Below are positions 36,138-45,306 of a stretch of 64,000 bases of DNA, one piece after another. A program made the position numbers and the translations under genes. The stretch's first letter is position 1. Every line of letters starts with the position of its first letter. The notes under the pieces were generated by a model. It worked only from the letters and a program-made list of their open reading frames with translations. It ran no database searches and was not told where the DNA came from. Source of the stretch: Nitrospira sp. KM1 (lineage in GTDB: Bacteria > Nitrospirota > Nitrospiria > Nitrospirales > Nitrospiraceae); contig NZ_AP022671.1 in NCBI RefSeq assembly GCF_011405515.1, positions 372,001 to 436,000 on the forward strand, read 5' to 3'.

Positions 36138-37433
36138 ATGAGAATGCTAGGATCATGGTTGCTGGTGTTCTCGGTTTTCTTCTCGGCGGCATCCCTCTCA
36201 GCTGAAGACAATGCTGCTCATACTTCAGGTAAACAACCCCGGTCAGCTACTGCAGAAGTCAATCATCCAAAGCATCGCAGAACGCCATTCGTACTTCTCG
36301 TTTCCCTCGATGGCTTTCGTGCCGATTATCTCGATCGATATGATCTCCCGAATTTTCGACGCCTCATGAGAGAGGGAGCGCGAGCCCAGGGCCTTATTCC
36401 TGTCTTTCCCTCTGTGACGCGTCCCAACCACTATTCCATTGTGACGGGACTCTATCCAGAGCGTCATGGGATCGTGGGGCATTGGTTCTATGATCCAGAT
36501 CGTGAAGAGGTCTTCGACAATCAAACACAGACCGATGCAACATGGTATCGGGGCGATCCCATCTGGGCCGTTGCGGAGCGCCACGGGATGCTGACCGCCT
36601 GCTATTTCTGGGTCGGCTGTGGTGCGAAAGCCATTAAGATTCCCCAAACTGTCCCAACCTCATTTGACTCAACCGCAGCAAATGAGGTGCGCGTAGATCA
36701 GGTCTTGTCGTGGTTACAATTGCCAGACGCTCAAAGACCGCATTTCCTGACGTTGTACATAGGTGACGTGGATGATGCAGGTCATGAGTTCGGCCCCGAT
36801 TCACCCGAACTGCAGATAGCGGTGGAAAAAGTGGATCGTGAGTTGGGCCGCCTCCTCAGTGGATTAGATACACTTGAGCATCGCCATCAGATCTATGTGA
36901 TTGTCGTCAGTGATCACGGAATGGCGCATGCCGATCCTAAAAACTTTGTTTGGATGGACGACCTTGGGTCTGAAGACGGGGTATTCAAGGATGGGGTATG
37001 GATGGGGACGCTGGCTACGGTTGCTAATCTCCATTTGATTCGAGGCAAGAGCGACGCTGTCACAGTTAGGGATCAGATTAATCGAAGGCTTAAACAGGGA
37101 AAGGCGTTTCTGAGAGAGGACACTCCAGCATCGTTACACTATCGGAAAGACCCCAGAATCGGCGACGTAGTTGTTCTCATGGACCGGCCGTATCTTATTT
37201 TCTGGAAGGGGAGTCAACCTGTCACCCTGCGGGGAGAACACGGATGGAATACGTCTGACCCAGACATGCACGGAATTTTTCTTGCAAGAGGTCCTGGTAT
37301 TAAACGAGGGAGCCAAATTTCCGCATTCGAGAATGTCGATATCTACCCATTTATTGCGGAACTACTGAACCTTAAGATTTCTCAGGACATCGATGGTCAT
37401 CCTCATCGATTGAAGCATTTGATCATGGAATGA
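36138..37433 (+). CDS. nucleotide pyrophosphatase/phosphodiesterase (ENPP-like)
   Basis: A 431-residue exported member of the alkaline phosphatase superfamily. Signal peptide MRMLGSWLLVFSVFFSAASLSA. The metal and nucleophile residues are visible: Asp58 in SLDGF, Thr94 in FPSVTRPNHYS, VDDAGHEFGP, VVSDHGM and a final GEHGWN with DMHG. This matches type I phosphodiesterases/nucleotide pyrophosphatases, which hydrolyse nucleotide or phospholipid phosphodiesters in the periplasm. AGAGG precedes the ATG. Confidence 0.92.
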   Translation: MRMLGSWLLVFSVFFSAASLSAEDNAAHTSGKQPRSATAEVNHPKHRRTPFVLLVSLDGFRADYLDRYDLPNFRRLMREGARAQGLIPVFPSVTRPNHYSIVTGLYPERHGIVGHWFYDPDREEVFDNQTQTDATWYRGDPIWAVAERHGMLTACYFWVGCGAKAIKIPQTVPTSFDSTAANEVRVDQVLSWLQLPDAQRPHFLTLYIGDVDDAGHEFGPDSPELQIAVEKVDRELGRLLSGLDTLEHRHQIYVIVVSDHGMAHADPKNFVWMDDLGSEDGVFKDGVWMGTLATVANLHLIRGKSDAVTVRDQINRRLKQGKAFLREDTPASLHYRKDPRIGDVVVLMDRPYLIFWKGSQPVTLRGEHGWNTSDPDMHGIFLARGPGIKRGSQISAFENVDIYPFIAELLNLKISQDIDGHPHRLKHLIME

Positions 37434-37625
37434 TTAAACTGCCGCTTTGTGCGGAAGCAGCGTCGTAGCAGATTCCTGAGATCAAAAAGGAGAATGAGTT
37501 GAGGTGATTTGAAGCGGAGGAAAGGCTTCGCGGATGTTTAAGACGATCCTCATCCTAGCTGCTTTTGTAATCATAAATTATCGAAGCGCAGAACCCCACG
37601 GTGACACAAGGAGGAGGTTTTATCG

Positions 37626-38337
37626 ATGACGTCAACTTACCTGAATGCCGGAGTGAACGTAGATACAGCAAACAGCGTGAAGGCGGGATTCGCGGAGCTT
37701 TTAGAGAAAAAGGGCGTAACACTCAGCCGGAAGAACGCCTTTGCCGCGATCATCGATCCCGGCTTTTCACGGTTTAAAGATCCTTTACTGGTGCTCAAAT
37801 CCGAGGAACCGGGGAGCAAGCAACTGCTCGCATTCGAGAACGATCGGATCGAATCCGTCTGTTTCGACATGATCAACTATTTAGTAATGACTGCGTCTGT
37901 TGTGGCGCAGAACCAGTGGCGATTCAAGATGTGATTATTTGCGGAATGCTTGAGGCAGATATTGTTACGCGCATCGTGAATGCAATTTCCGACGCGGCGA
38001 AGCAGCAAGGCTGCTTTCTTTCGGGAGGGGAAACATCCGAACAGCCGGGCGTGCTTTCAAAAGGGCGGTATGTACAATAATGTCGACGCGACCGTGTACC
38101 TTCAGAGATATTGTCCAGCAGCGATCTTTAATTTTCTTCGCGAAGCCGGGTCAGGCTCCGATGCCGATATGCTTCGCACCTTCAATCTCGGTGTCGGCAT
38201 GGCACTCGTTGTTTCACGTAGCACACTGGGCGTCACGATGAAAAGTCTTGAGCAGAGCCTGTCCCGCATTCGAGATCGGTTCGATCGTTCCCGGAGACGG
38301 CCGTGTTCGAATGAACGGCAACATCGGATGGCCGTAG
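37626..38337 (+). pseudogene. PurM/AIR-synthase-like pseudogene
   Basis: A strong AAGGAGGAGG precedes the ATG. The first 85 codons read like a PurM-type ATP-binding protein. Then a frameshift near 37886 breaks the frame; continuing in another frame gives IQDVIICGMLEADIVTRIV and GCFLSGGETSEQPGVLSKGRYV, a PurM signature. A further lesion near 38075 leads to PAAIFNFLREAGSGSDADMLRTFNLGVGMALVV. Another shift near 38245 restores ACPAFEIGSIVPGDGRVRM and a stop at 38335-38337. A 32-codon frame (37534-37629) overlaps the start and may be a remnant leader. The usual STDGVGTK motif reads KSEEPGSKQ, so this was probably a paralogue rather than the essential purM. Confidence 0.8.
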
Positions 38338-38611
38338 ATTCACTTTCACCCGGTCTACAGCACATCGTCCACACGGGAGGTGTATGGCCAGCTACGGTTA
38401 GTGCCATACTTTTAGCGATGCCGGCAGGAAACGGCCACGCACGAGATTTCCCCGCAGATTGCGCGCCTGTTCGAGCATGAACCCGTGCACAGTCCGCACA
38501 TGATGGTGGCAGCGTCAAGCCATGGCAAACCTGAGGACGCGGCCATCATTTTGCCATCTATAAGCCATTCAGGAAAGTATCGTGGACCAGCAGCCTAACG
38601 GAGGAGGCATA

Positions 38612-40570
38612 GTGCTAAAGGTCATACTTGCTCTTTTTCTTGTGTGTTGTTCTTCTACGGTGGAGGCACGAATGGAGCAGTTTAGCAGCGAAACCAGATA
38701 TACGTTTCCCTCCGGAAGCACTGCGACGTTCTCAGCGGGTTGGTCATTTGATTTCGAACGCAGTGTGCTCAGCAGTCCGGAAAGCGATCTCAATCTGTAT
38801 TTCTTTGAAGACGCGTTTGATGCAGACGTGGAAGCGTTAGCGTTGCGGTATTGGAAGAAGGTCAATCCAGATTTTGATTGGAAAGTGTATGAAAATGCCT
38901 CTTTTCCTGGCAGTGACGGGTGGAGTGTAATCCATCAGATTAGCTACGACGTGCCTGTAAGAGAGAGCCAATCCGTATTCGCAGTGGTTCGGGTTGTTGA
39001 TGAGAAAGCGTTCATCAGTTTGGCCGAAGGGTCTGCAGCCGCATTTGGACGGCGCGGCGCCCAATTTCAGACGGCGTTATACGGCTGGAAGCCAGCGGGA
39101 TTGAAGAAGGAAGCGTTGGGAGAACGCACCGCCAAACTATTCGATGACACGTTACAAAATGAGTTCACCGAACTGGTTAACAGGCTCATGACCGACCTTC
39201 AAATTCCAGGGGCGTCCATTGCAGTGATTTCTGATGGAAAAATCGTCTACGAGCGAGCGTTCGGCGTCAAACAGCTGGGTAGTCCCGATGAGGTCCAGAA
39301 CACGACGCCATTTATGATCGGCTCTATAACCAAACCGCTAACCACCTTAATGCTCGGCAAGCTCGTGGAGTTGGGAACGATCACGTGGGACACACCCGTT
39401 CAAACTTTGCTTCCGGACTTCACGCTGGCGGATAAGAATTTGACATCCAAAATGCTCATGAAGCACACCGCCTGTGCGTGCACCGGCATGCCACGGCGAG
39501 ATTTATTTGTCATTGGGCCCGAGGACGTTTCAGCGGAGGACATGATTGTGCAGATGGCTTCCTGGAAACCAACCACCGGATTTGGAGAAACCTTTCAGTA
39601 CTCCAATGAGCTGGTTGCCGTAGGGGGATATGCCGGCGCATCGGCCTACAGACGATCAAGCTCATTGTTTCGCAGCTATCAGCAGGCCATGAACGATCTC
39701 ATCTTTATGCCACTAGGGATGCACACGAGCTTTGTCAAACCTTCACCCGAACAGAATTCATCGCTGGCCGCTCCACATGCACAGGATTTCAATGGAACCA
39801 TGACCGCCATCCCTCAAGCGATCGACAACATGGTCTACAGTGTCGCGCCTGCCGGATCGATCTGGTCCACAGCTGGAGATTTGGCCAAGTACGTCTTGTT
39901 GGAGCTGAACGAGGGGAAAGGGGAAAACGGCCAACAGCTTGTGGCCTCAGACCAAATACAAAAGCGGCGTGCCCAGGGTGTGAAGATTAGTGATACCGCC
40001 TGGTATGGGTTGGGATTAGGTATCCTGGATGACAGGGGCCTTCAGGCGATCGGGCACAACGGGGGCACGTTTGGGTTCTCATCAGATCTCTGGTTCGTGC
40101 CGAAAGACCGGCTGGGAATGGTGGTGTTGACCAATGCGGGAATGTCCCATGCTTTTCACGACATCGTGAGACAGAAACTAATGGAGTTGTTGTATGACGC
40201 AGAGAAGAAGTCAGAGGAGCGAATCATCTCCGTACTTCGGCGGGAAGAAGATGGCTTGAAACAAGCACATGAGAGGGTCAAAACACAACCGACCGATATT
40301 GAATGGATCAAGGAGTATGTGGGGACCTATCACAATGGTGAACTTGGCGTGCTTGAAGTAAAAATGCTGAATAATGATATTGTCTTCGATGTTGGTCGAT
40401 GGAGTTCCACGATAGGGTCCGCTGTCGAACACGATGGAGACAAGTTGATCGCGCTCACTGCGGCTCCTTGGTCAGGGTCCTGGGAAATCATGGTAGTCAA
40501 CAAGCCGAAGAAACTGATCCTCGATTTTGGACAGCATAAGTATGAGTTCGTTGAGGCACAGAAAGACTGA
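38612..40570 (+). CDS. serine hydrolase, class C beta-lactamase fold
   Basis: A 652-residue exported enzyme. Its start is a GTG with GGAGGAGG just upstream (a GTG ten codons earlier has none). The signal peptide is LKVILALFLVCCSSTVEA. An N-terminal ~165-residue extension is followed by the hydrolase domain: S238-x-x-K241 in GSITK, YSN, and HNGGTFGF as the KTG equivalent. These are the beta-lactamase/PBP4* catalytic elements. A C-terminal small beta domain follows (YVGTYHNGELGVLEV). Probably a peptidase or esterase in the periplasm; true beta-lactamase activity is less likely. Confidence 0.92.
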   Translation: MLKVILALFLVCCSSTVEARMEQFSSETRYTFPSGSTATFSAGWSFDFERSVLSSPESDLNLYFFEDAFDADVEALALRYWKKVNPDFDWKVYENASFPGSDGWSVIHQISYDVPVRESQSVFAVVRVVDEKAFISLAEGSAAAFGRRGAQFQTALYGWKPAGLKKEALGERTAKLFDDTLQNEFTELVNRLMTDLQIPGASIAVISDGKIVYERAFGVKQLGSPDEVQNTTPFMIGSITKPLTTLMLGKLVELGTITWDTPVQTLLPDFTLADKNLTSKMLMKHTACACTGMPRRDLFVIGPEDVSAEDMIVQMASWKPTTGFGETFQYSNELVAVGGYAGASAYRRSSSLFRSYQQAMNDLIFMPLGMHTSFVKPSPEQNSSLAAPHAQDFNGTMTAIPQAIDNMVYSVAPAGSIWSTAGDLAKYVLLELNEGKGENGQQLVASDQIQKRRAQGVKISDTAWYGLGLGILDDRGLQAIGHNGGTFGFSSDLWFVPKDRLGMVVLTNAGMSHAFHDIVRQKLMELLYDAEKKSEERIISVLRREEDGLKQAHERVKTQPTDIEWIKEYVGTYHNGELGVLEVKMLNNDIVFDVGRWSSTIGSAVEHDGDKLIALTAAPWSGSWEIMVVNKPKKLILDFGQHKYEFVEAQKD

Positions 40571-40681
40571 TCAAAAGATAGAGATACGGATGAGCTGCCG
40601 AAGGATCGCTTCAGCTTCAGCAAACTGGAAGCATACTAGCGTCTCTAGGATGCTCGTTCATTCCTTGGTTGGGTAGAACTT

Positions 40682-41428
40682 TTGCACCGTTCAGATAAAA
40701 TACAGGTTTTCGATAAAGCACTCGCTGTGCTTGACCTTCGAGCAGGAGAGAAACAGGCGGTTCTCGACATCGGGTGCGGCACAGGAGAATTACTTGGCCG
40801 CCTTGCACAAGTGGTACGGAATGACTCCAAACTCATCGGCCTCGACGCGCTGGAACGATCCATTGCTCAGGCCAAGACAGACCATCCGAACGTGGAGTTT
40901 ATCTGTTACAAATTCGACGATCGATTGCCATTTCCGGATAAGCTCTTTGATGTGGTTGTGTCCATCGATACCATCGAATGTATTAAGAATAAACAAGCTT
41001 TGCTCAGTGAGATCCATCGGGTTCTCAAACCGTGTGGAAAGGTTCTCGCCATGCACTGGGACTGGGATACACAGACGTACAGCGTCAAAAATAAGAACCT
41101 CGCACGAAAAGCTGTTTGGGCATTCTCCGACTGGAAACAACCATGGATGGACGACTGCGACGGACAGATGGGCAGAAAACTTTGGGGCCTGTTTGAGGGA
41201 AGCAACAAATTCCACGGGCGTCCGGATACATTTTGCCTTCTCGAAACGAAATTTGAGCCCGGCCACTATGGCTTTGACCGCATGCAAGATCTAGCAGCGC
41301 TTGTCAGCCCGGCCAACGTTGATCAGGAAGACTATGAGGCGCTTAAGTCTGAATTGTCTGAGAGTCACGCCAACGGGCAATATCTTTATAGCGTGACGTC
41401 ATTTATCTATCTCGGACAAAAGATTTAG
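40682..41428 (+). CDS. SAM-dependent methyltransferase, start doubtful
   Basis: About 248 residues from a TTG with no binding site. Motif I is AVLDIGCGTGELL, then KLIGLDALERSI, PFPDKLFDVVVSIDTIEC and HRVLKPCGKVLAMHW. In-frame codons before the TTG read DARSFLGWVELL, which resembles the usual N-terminus of this family, but an in-frame TAG lies just before. The true start may have been lost, so it could be an N-terminally damaged gene. Its 3' part is intact. Confidence 0.7.
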   Translation: MHRSDKIQVFDKALAVLDLRAGEKQAVLDIGCGTGELLGRLAQVVRNDSKLIGLDALERSIAQAKTDHPNVEFICYKFDDRLPFPDKLFDVVVSIDTIECIKNKQALLSEIHRVLKPCGKVLAMHWDWDTQTYSVKNKNLARKAVWAFSDWKQPWMDDCDGQMGRKLWGLFEGSNKFHGRPDTFCLLETKFEPGHYGFDRMQDLAALVSPANVDQEDYEALKSELSESHANGQYLYSVTSFIYLGQKI

Positions 41429-41716
41429 CGGAAGCGTATCGTGGTAATTCGCACGCTTTAAGACCGACGAATGAGCAAGTCCTTTTACCGATCGCATCGT
41501 ATCTAGCCGAACGGAAGGATGCTCATGTGGGACTTGCCATCTACGGCACGGAGGACGTTCGGTGCATCGCAAAGTCCATCGAAGATTTCTCTCAACAGGA
41601 GCCTGAGTCTCCTCCGATCCAGTACGCACGGCCATACCTGACCTCCATATCGGAGTAAGACGGCTGAGGAGTCTCGAAATGGCACCGCGAAGAGCGCCCA
41701 ATTGAATCCCATCGCC

Positions 41717-41896
41717 TCAGAATATCGAATAAATGGCTGGAGCCATAACACTTCCTTCAAGGAAAAACGCCAGCGTCGCAAGCATCAGGATGGCAAAGAT
41801 GAGCGGAGCCAGCCAGTACGACCGTCGCTCCATTACGTACGCCTGCACGTCATGAATCAACTGTGAGTAGTCCCGAGCTCCCGATACAAGACTCAT
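41717..41896 (-). CDS. DUF5989-like small membrane protein
   Basis: A 59-residue protein with AAAGGAG before the ATG; the frame extends much further upstream without support. MERRSYWLAPLIFAILMLATLAFFLEGSVMAPAIYSIF matches the DUF5989 pattern (K.W.LPL...L......GS..APFIY..F). One transmembrane segment. It follows the NapH/CcoG-like ferredoxin by 67 bases and is probably in its operon. Confidence 0.8.
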   Translation of the reverse strand: MSLVSGARDYSQLIHDVQAYVMERRSYWLAPLIFAILMLATLAFFLEGSVMAPAIYSIF

Positions 41897-41963
41897 ACAT
41901 TCTCCTTTTGCAAGCCGTAAGAAAGAGACACCGAAACTATGATTGCCATGCCGGTCGATGAAT

Positions 41964-43229
41964 TCATATTTTGTGCTGGCCCTGCCATTTCGCGATCTGC
42001 CTGCTGCTTCGCAGGGCCGCATCACGAAACAGGATAAAGGCGAAGATCGCCCCCGGATAAAACCAGAACCCGCCGAAACGCGACGAGATGCCTCCTGCAA
42101 CCAATGCCACGATGATCGAGAGAAAATCGGTCACCGGTCCCAGGGGCTCGTACACCTGCATGTGCCTCGCATCAGTTCGATAGCCGTCTTTGCGAACCAG
42201 TTCCTGTTGCCACGGGCGCTTTTCATACGGCTTCAGTCTGTCGGTCTGTGCCACCGCCGGTGCTGACGTGTCCCTGAGCACATGATCATCACAGGCGTCG
42301 ATGCAGGCGTAACATTTGATGCATTCGCGGTTGATGACCTTGCCGTTGAAGTGAAAGATTTCCCGACTCACATCGATGCCCTGAGGACAGGCGTTGCTGC
42401 AGTCGCGGCAGCCGGTACATTGAGCGACACGAGTGATCTTCGACTGCACAGGCGAGATGTTCATCAGAGGCACCATCATCGTCGCATACGGGCAGAGAAT
42501 CCGACAGAAGGCGCCATGCCCGTAACGCAGATTCAGCACGACGCTCATCGTAAATTGGATGAAGACGGCCAACCCGAAGGCCAAGAGGAAATCGTGCCAA
42601 TTGGCTTGAATGGAGAAGTTGAACGGGGCGGTCTTGGCAAACGCCTGTCCTTCGTACCCGGGCAAGTCCGCCACCGGAGGCGGCGACATCACGTCCACCC
42701 GTGGAGTGAATCCAACGTTATGAACGAGAATGATGACGGGCAGCAGAAGCACAAATAGCGCACCGACACGGAGCAGCCATCGATGCTGCGTGTTCACGAG
42801 CACGTTTCGCTCGCGAACGTTCAGATACTGTTGCACCTTGAGTTTTCTCAAAATCCAATCTGCGAATTCGATCGCACCGCGCATGTGGCAGACCCATCCG
42901 CAGAATCCACGGCCGAATATGAAAATCGACAGGAGAATGAGGATCACCATGATTGACGCGGCATTGATCCAGCCCTTGGCGAGAGATGGCACCCCCATCA
43001 TGGCCGTCTTGCCCCAGATTTCGATCCCGAAGACATGCCAGGAAATGAGGTGAACGGCGATGTAGGCATGCACGGCCGCGAGCGAGATCATTCGCCACTT
43101 GTATCGAAATGAAACCGGTTGCGGGCGAGATGAGTGCGAGATGGAGCAGGAAGAATGAGTGTCCGATCTGAGCGAATCAATGCTGATCAACGGGAGGGAG
43201 GAGGAAGGTGTGTCGGTGAGATTCCCCAT
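41964..43229 (-). CDS. NapH/CcoG-like membrane ferredoxin
   Basis: About 421 residues. Several transmembrane helices, membrane cysteine motifs GFCGWVC and AFCRILCP, and two soluble 4Fe-4S binding sites (C..C..C...CP at about 272-283 and C..C..C...C at about 304-314). The layout is that of NapH/NosR/CcoG-type quinol-linked or copper-maturation ferredoxins. It probably passes electrons to a periplasmic enzyme or maturation factor. The ATG used follows AGGA at 12 bases; a TTG one codon earlier is the alternative. DUF5989 follows. Confidence 0.88.
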   Translation of the reverse strand: MGNLTDTPSSSLPLISIDSLRSDTHSSCSISHSSRPQPVSFRYKWRMISLAAVHAYIAVHLISWHVFGIEIWGKTAMMGVPSLAKGWINAASIMVILILLSIFIFGRGFCGWVCHMRGAIEFADWILRKLKVQQYLNVRERNVLVNTQHRWLLRVGALFVLLLPVIILVHNVGFTPRVDVMSPPPVADLPGYEGQAFAKTAPFNFSIQANWHDFLLAFGLAVFIQFTMSVVLNLRYGHGAFCRILCPYATMMVPLMNISPVQSKITRVAQCTGCRDCSNACPQGIDVSREIFHFNGKVINRECIKCYACIDACDDHVLRDTSAPAVAQTDRLKPYEKRPWQQELVRKDGYRTDARHMQVYEPLGPVTDFLSIIVALVAGGISSRFGGFWFYPGAIFAFILFRDAALRSSRQIAKWQGQHKI

Positions 43230-43593
43230 CAAAGTCGGATTCCTGATTAACGTGAGTGAAGGCTAGCATCGGTGTGAAGTGGCGACAATAAGGGTAAACA
43301 ACTAAGTTATTTAATACCCGCAACAGTAATGTAGCGTAATTTACAGGCGATTTAGCGTTTCGGGCACCTTTTAAGAAAAATGGCCTCACTCGTAGGAGGT
43401 ACGTGTGATAACGCTCAGACCGCACACAGCGGAACTGCTCACTTTCATCGAAATGACCGAAGATTGGTGCCTGGAAAGCTCGAAGTTTCTCCCGACGGGT
43501 GTTAGGCAAGACCTGAATGGATCAATTACGTGATTTAAACCGCGCTGCGCGACCTAAAAGGCCGGGGAGACAATGTTGTGAAAAGCGTTGTGA
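43230..43593. other. intergenic left of the IS3 element
   Basis: About 360 bases between the ferredoxin gene start and the IS3 element. It holds the 42-codon frame at 43405-43533 and otherwise only AT-rich sequence. The longer frame at 43177-43509 is a minus-strand shadow without a binding site. Confidence 0.45.
43405..43533 (+). CDS. small ORF with strong SD
   Basis: A 42-residue frame beginning at a GTG with TAGGAGGT four or five bases upstream. It reads MITLRPHTAELLTFIEMTED. It ends 60 bases before the IS3 element, so it may be a gene truncated by, or adjacent to, the insertion. No family recognised. Confidence 0.3.
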   Translation: MITLRPHTAELLTFIEMTEDWCLESSKFLPTGVRQDLNGSIT

Positions 43594-43676
43594 TGACGTC
43601 TCCCCCGAAAACGACGGCAACTTAAAACTGGAGTAGACTACCGGCTTCGACGGTCCTCGACGAAAGGAGTGGATCG

Positions 43677-43943
43677 ATGAAGCGGTCGAAGTTCTCCGAA
43701 GAGCAGATTGTCTACGCCCTGCGACAGGCCGAGTCGGGCACCCCGATTGGGGATGTCTGTCGGCAACTTGGGATAGCCGAGCAGACCTTCTACGCGTGGA
43801 AAAAGAAGTACGCCCACCTGGGAGTGAGCGAACTCCGACGGTTACGCCAGCTCGAGGAAGAAAATAGCCGGCTGAAACGGCTCGTGGCCGATCTCTCGCT
43901 GGATAAGCATATGCTGTCGGAGGCCTTGCGAAAAAAAGTCTGA
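43677..43943 (+). CDS. IS3 transposase OrfA
   Basis: An 88-residue DNA-binding subunit. The helix-turn-helix is KFSEEQIVYALRQAESG...GDVCRQLGI.EQTFYAWKKKY, and a leucine zipper region follows (RRLRQLEEENSRLKRLVADL). It ends at a TGA just past the run of seven A residues (43931-43937). A -1 slip there joins it to OrfB as the full transposase. GGAG precedes the ATG. Confidence 0.93.
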   Translation: MKRSKFSEEQIVYALRQAESGTPIGDVCRQLGIAEQTFYAWKKKYAHLGVSELRRLRQLEEENSRLKRLVADLSLDKHMLSEALRKKV

Positions 43944-43975
43944 GGCCCGCCCGCCGTCGAGAACTCGCGCACTGG

Positions 43976-44797
43976 TTGCACGAGACGTGCTCGGTGAGCT
44001 GTCTGCGGGCCTGTCGACTGGCGCAGTTTAGTCGCGCGGCCTGGTATCGAACAAGTCGGGCGAAAGATCAATCGGCACTACGGTTGCGTCTCCGTGATCT
44101 GGCTCACGCGCGACCCCGCTTTGGCTATCAGCGGATCTGGGTGCTGTTACGGCGTGAAGGGTGGGTGAGCAATCGCAAACGGGTGCGCCGCCTTTATCGC
44201 CTCGACGGTTTACAGCTGCGCATGCGGGTGCGGCGCCGCAAGCACATCGCGCTCCACCGGGGGCCGGCTCCGGTGGCGGTGGGTCCACACGAGCGCTGGA
44301 GCATGGACTTTGTGCATGATAGTCTCGCCGACGGCCGGCCGTTTCGGATTCTGACCGTCGTCGATAACTGGAGTCGCTCTAGCCCGGTGCTCGAGGTGGG
44401 ATTTCGCATGACCGGCATGCTAGTGAGTCAGGTTCTGGATCGGGTGCTCGGCACAGCGGCGGGGCCGCGCTCGATTACGGTGGATCATGGGACGGAATTT
44501 CAGTCTCGCGCCTTGGAAGATTGGGCCTACCGTCGCGGGGTACAACTGGACTTCATCCGACCGGGCAAGCCCGTGGAGAATGCCTTCATTGAGTCATTGA
44601 ATGGCCGTCTACGTGATGAGTGTTTGAATGTGCATCAGTTCGTCTCCTGGGCGGAGGCGCAAGCGATTGTCGAAGCCTGGCGGGTGGATTACAATCACCA
44701 CCGCCCCCACAGCTCACTCGGCCACCTGACACCGATGGAGTTTGTCAGTCAACGTCAGATCATGCAGACCGTCGAGGAAGTCGTCTGTTCTGGGTAA
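43976..44797 (+). CDS. IS3 transposase OrfB (DDE integrase core)
   Basis: Catalytic subunit in the -1 frame relative to OrfA. The fused product would run 43677-44797 and read KKSLRPARRRELAHWLHE across the slip. Catalytic residues: Asp in WSMDFVHD, Asp in ITVDHGTEF, Glu in ENAFIESLNGRLRDECL. All three are present. The TTG listed is only the first start codon; translation most likely comes from the frameshift. Confidence 0.92.
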   Translation: MHETCSVSCLRACRLAQFSRAAWYRTSRAKDQSALRLRLRDLAHARPRFGYQRIWVLLRREGWVSNRKRVRRLYRLDGLQLRMRVRRRKHIALHRGPAPVAVGPHERWSMDFVHDSLADGRPFRILTVVDNWSRSSPVLEVGFRMTGMLVSQVLDRVLGTAAGPRSITVDHGTEFQSRALEDWAYRRGVQLDFIRPGKPVENAFIESLNGRLRDECLNVHQFVSWAEAQAIVEAWRVDYNHHRPHSSLGHLTPMEFVSQRQIMQTVEEVVCSG

Positions 44798-44919
44798 GAG
44801 TTGTCTCCACACGGGGCCAACGTCAGTGAAATGAGTGGGGAAATCAGGGCTCGTCCTCGTGAGGGGGCCATTCTTTTGATGGGTTGTTTCCCTCTCTCAT
44901 CGAAGAATATGCTACATCC

Positions 44920-45306
44920 ATGTCCGATACATACGATAGTCACGGTTACGTGGAAAGTCTCAAGCGGGATAGTGTTTTAGAGGCTTCTCGCGACCTCGAA
45001 TATCTTTGTCACATTCGAACAAGCGTTGAGCAGGAATTCGACTTAACAGACCCGGAGATAATCGAGTACACAGTTCGCATAGTCCAAGAACTAATAGAAA
45101 AAGGCTATTGCAGCCTCGCCACGTGGGGAGAGGAGGGATATGGGAGTAAGAAAATTGAAATACTCAAAAAAAGTGTAGCAGAGCTGGAGGATATTATTAA
45201 GCAACATACAGGATATGTATCGACTTGCTTTGATTATTTTCTCGTCACAACGAGAACTGGGGAAGATTGGGTAGATCGATATAACAAGCTAGTGAGTGAG
45301 TTATGA
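44920..45306 (+). CDS. orphan low-GC gene
   Basis: A 128-residue protein from the ATG (a TTG twelve codons earlier is an alternative). Codon usage is visibly more AT-rich than its neighbours. Helical and acidic: SLKRDSVLEASRDLEYL, QEFDLTDPEIIEYTVRIVQELIEKGY, and ELEDIIKQHTGYVSTCFDYF. No family recognised. It sits between the IS3 element and the tRNA remnant, so horizontal origin is likely. Confidence 0.65.
   Translation: MSDTYDSHGYVESLKRDSVLEASRDLEYLCHIRTSVEQEFDLTDPEIIEYTVRIVQELIEKGYCSLATWGEEGYGSKKIEILKKSVAELEDIIKQHTGYVSTCFDYFLVTTRTGEDWVDRYNKLVSEL

Larger units (their letters stand above)
43594..44825 (+). mobile_element. complete IS3-family element (IS407-like group)
   Basis: 1232 bp. The ends share TGACGT then CCCC (left TGACGTCTCCCCCG, right in reverse complement TGACGTTGGCCCCG). 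It is flanked on both sides by the identical tetranucleotide GTGA (43590-43593 and 44826-44829), a target-site duplication. It carries OrfA, a seven-A slippery run and OrfB with a complete DDE core. It looks intact and recently inserted. Confidence 0.92.

Noticed and set aside
41439-41662. Open frame after the 40682 methyltransferase reading like a protein fragment
   Set aside because: No start codon or SD. It may be a decayed C-terminal piece, but no family could be recognised, so it is not listed.
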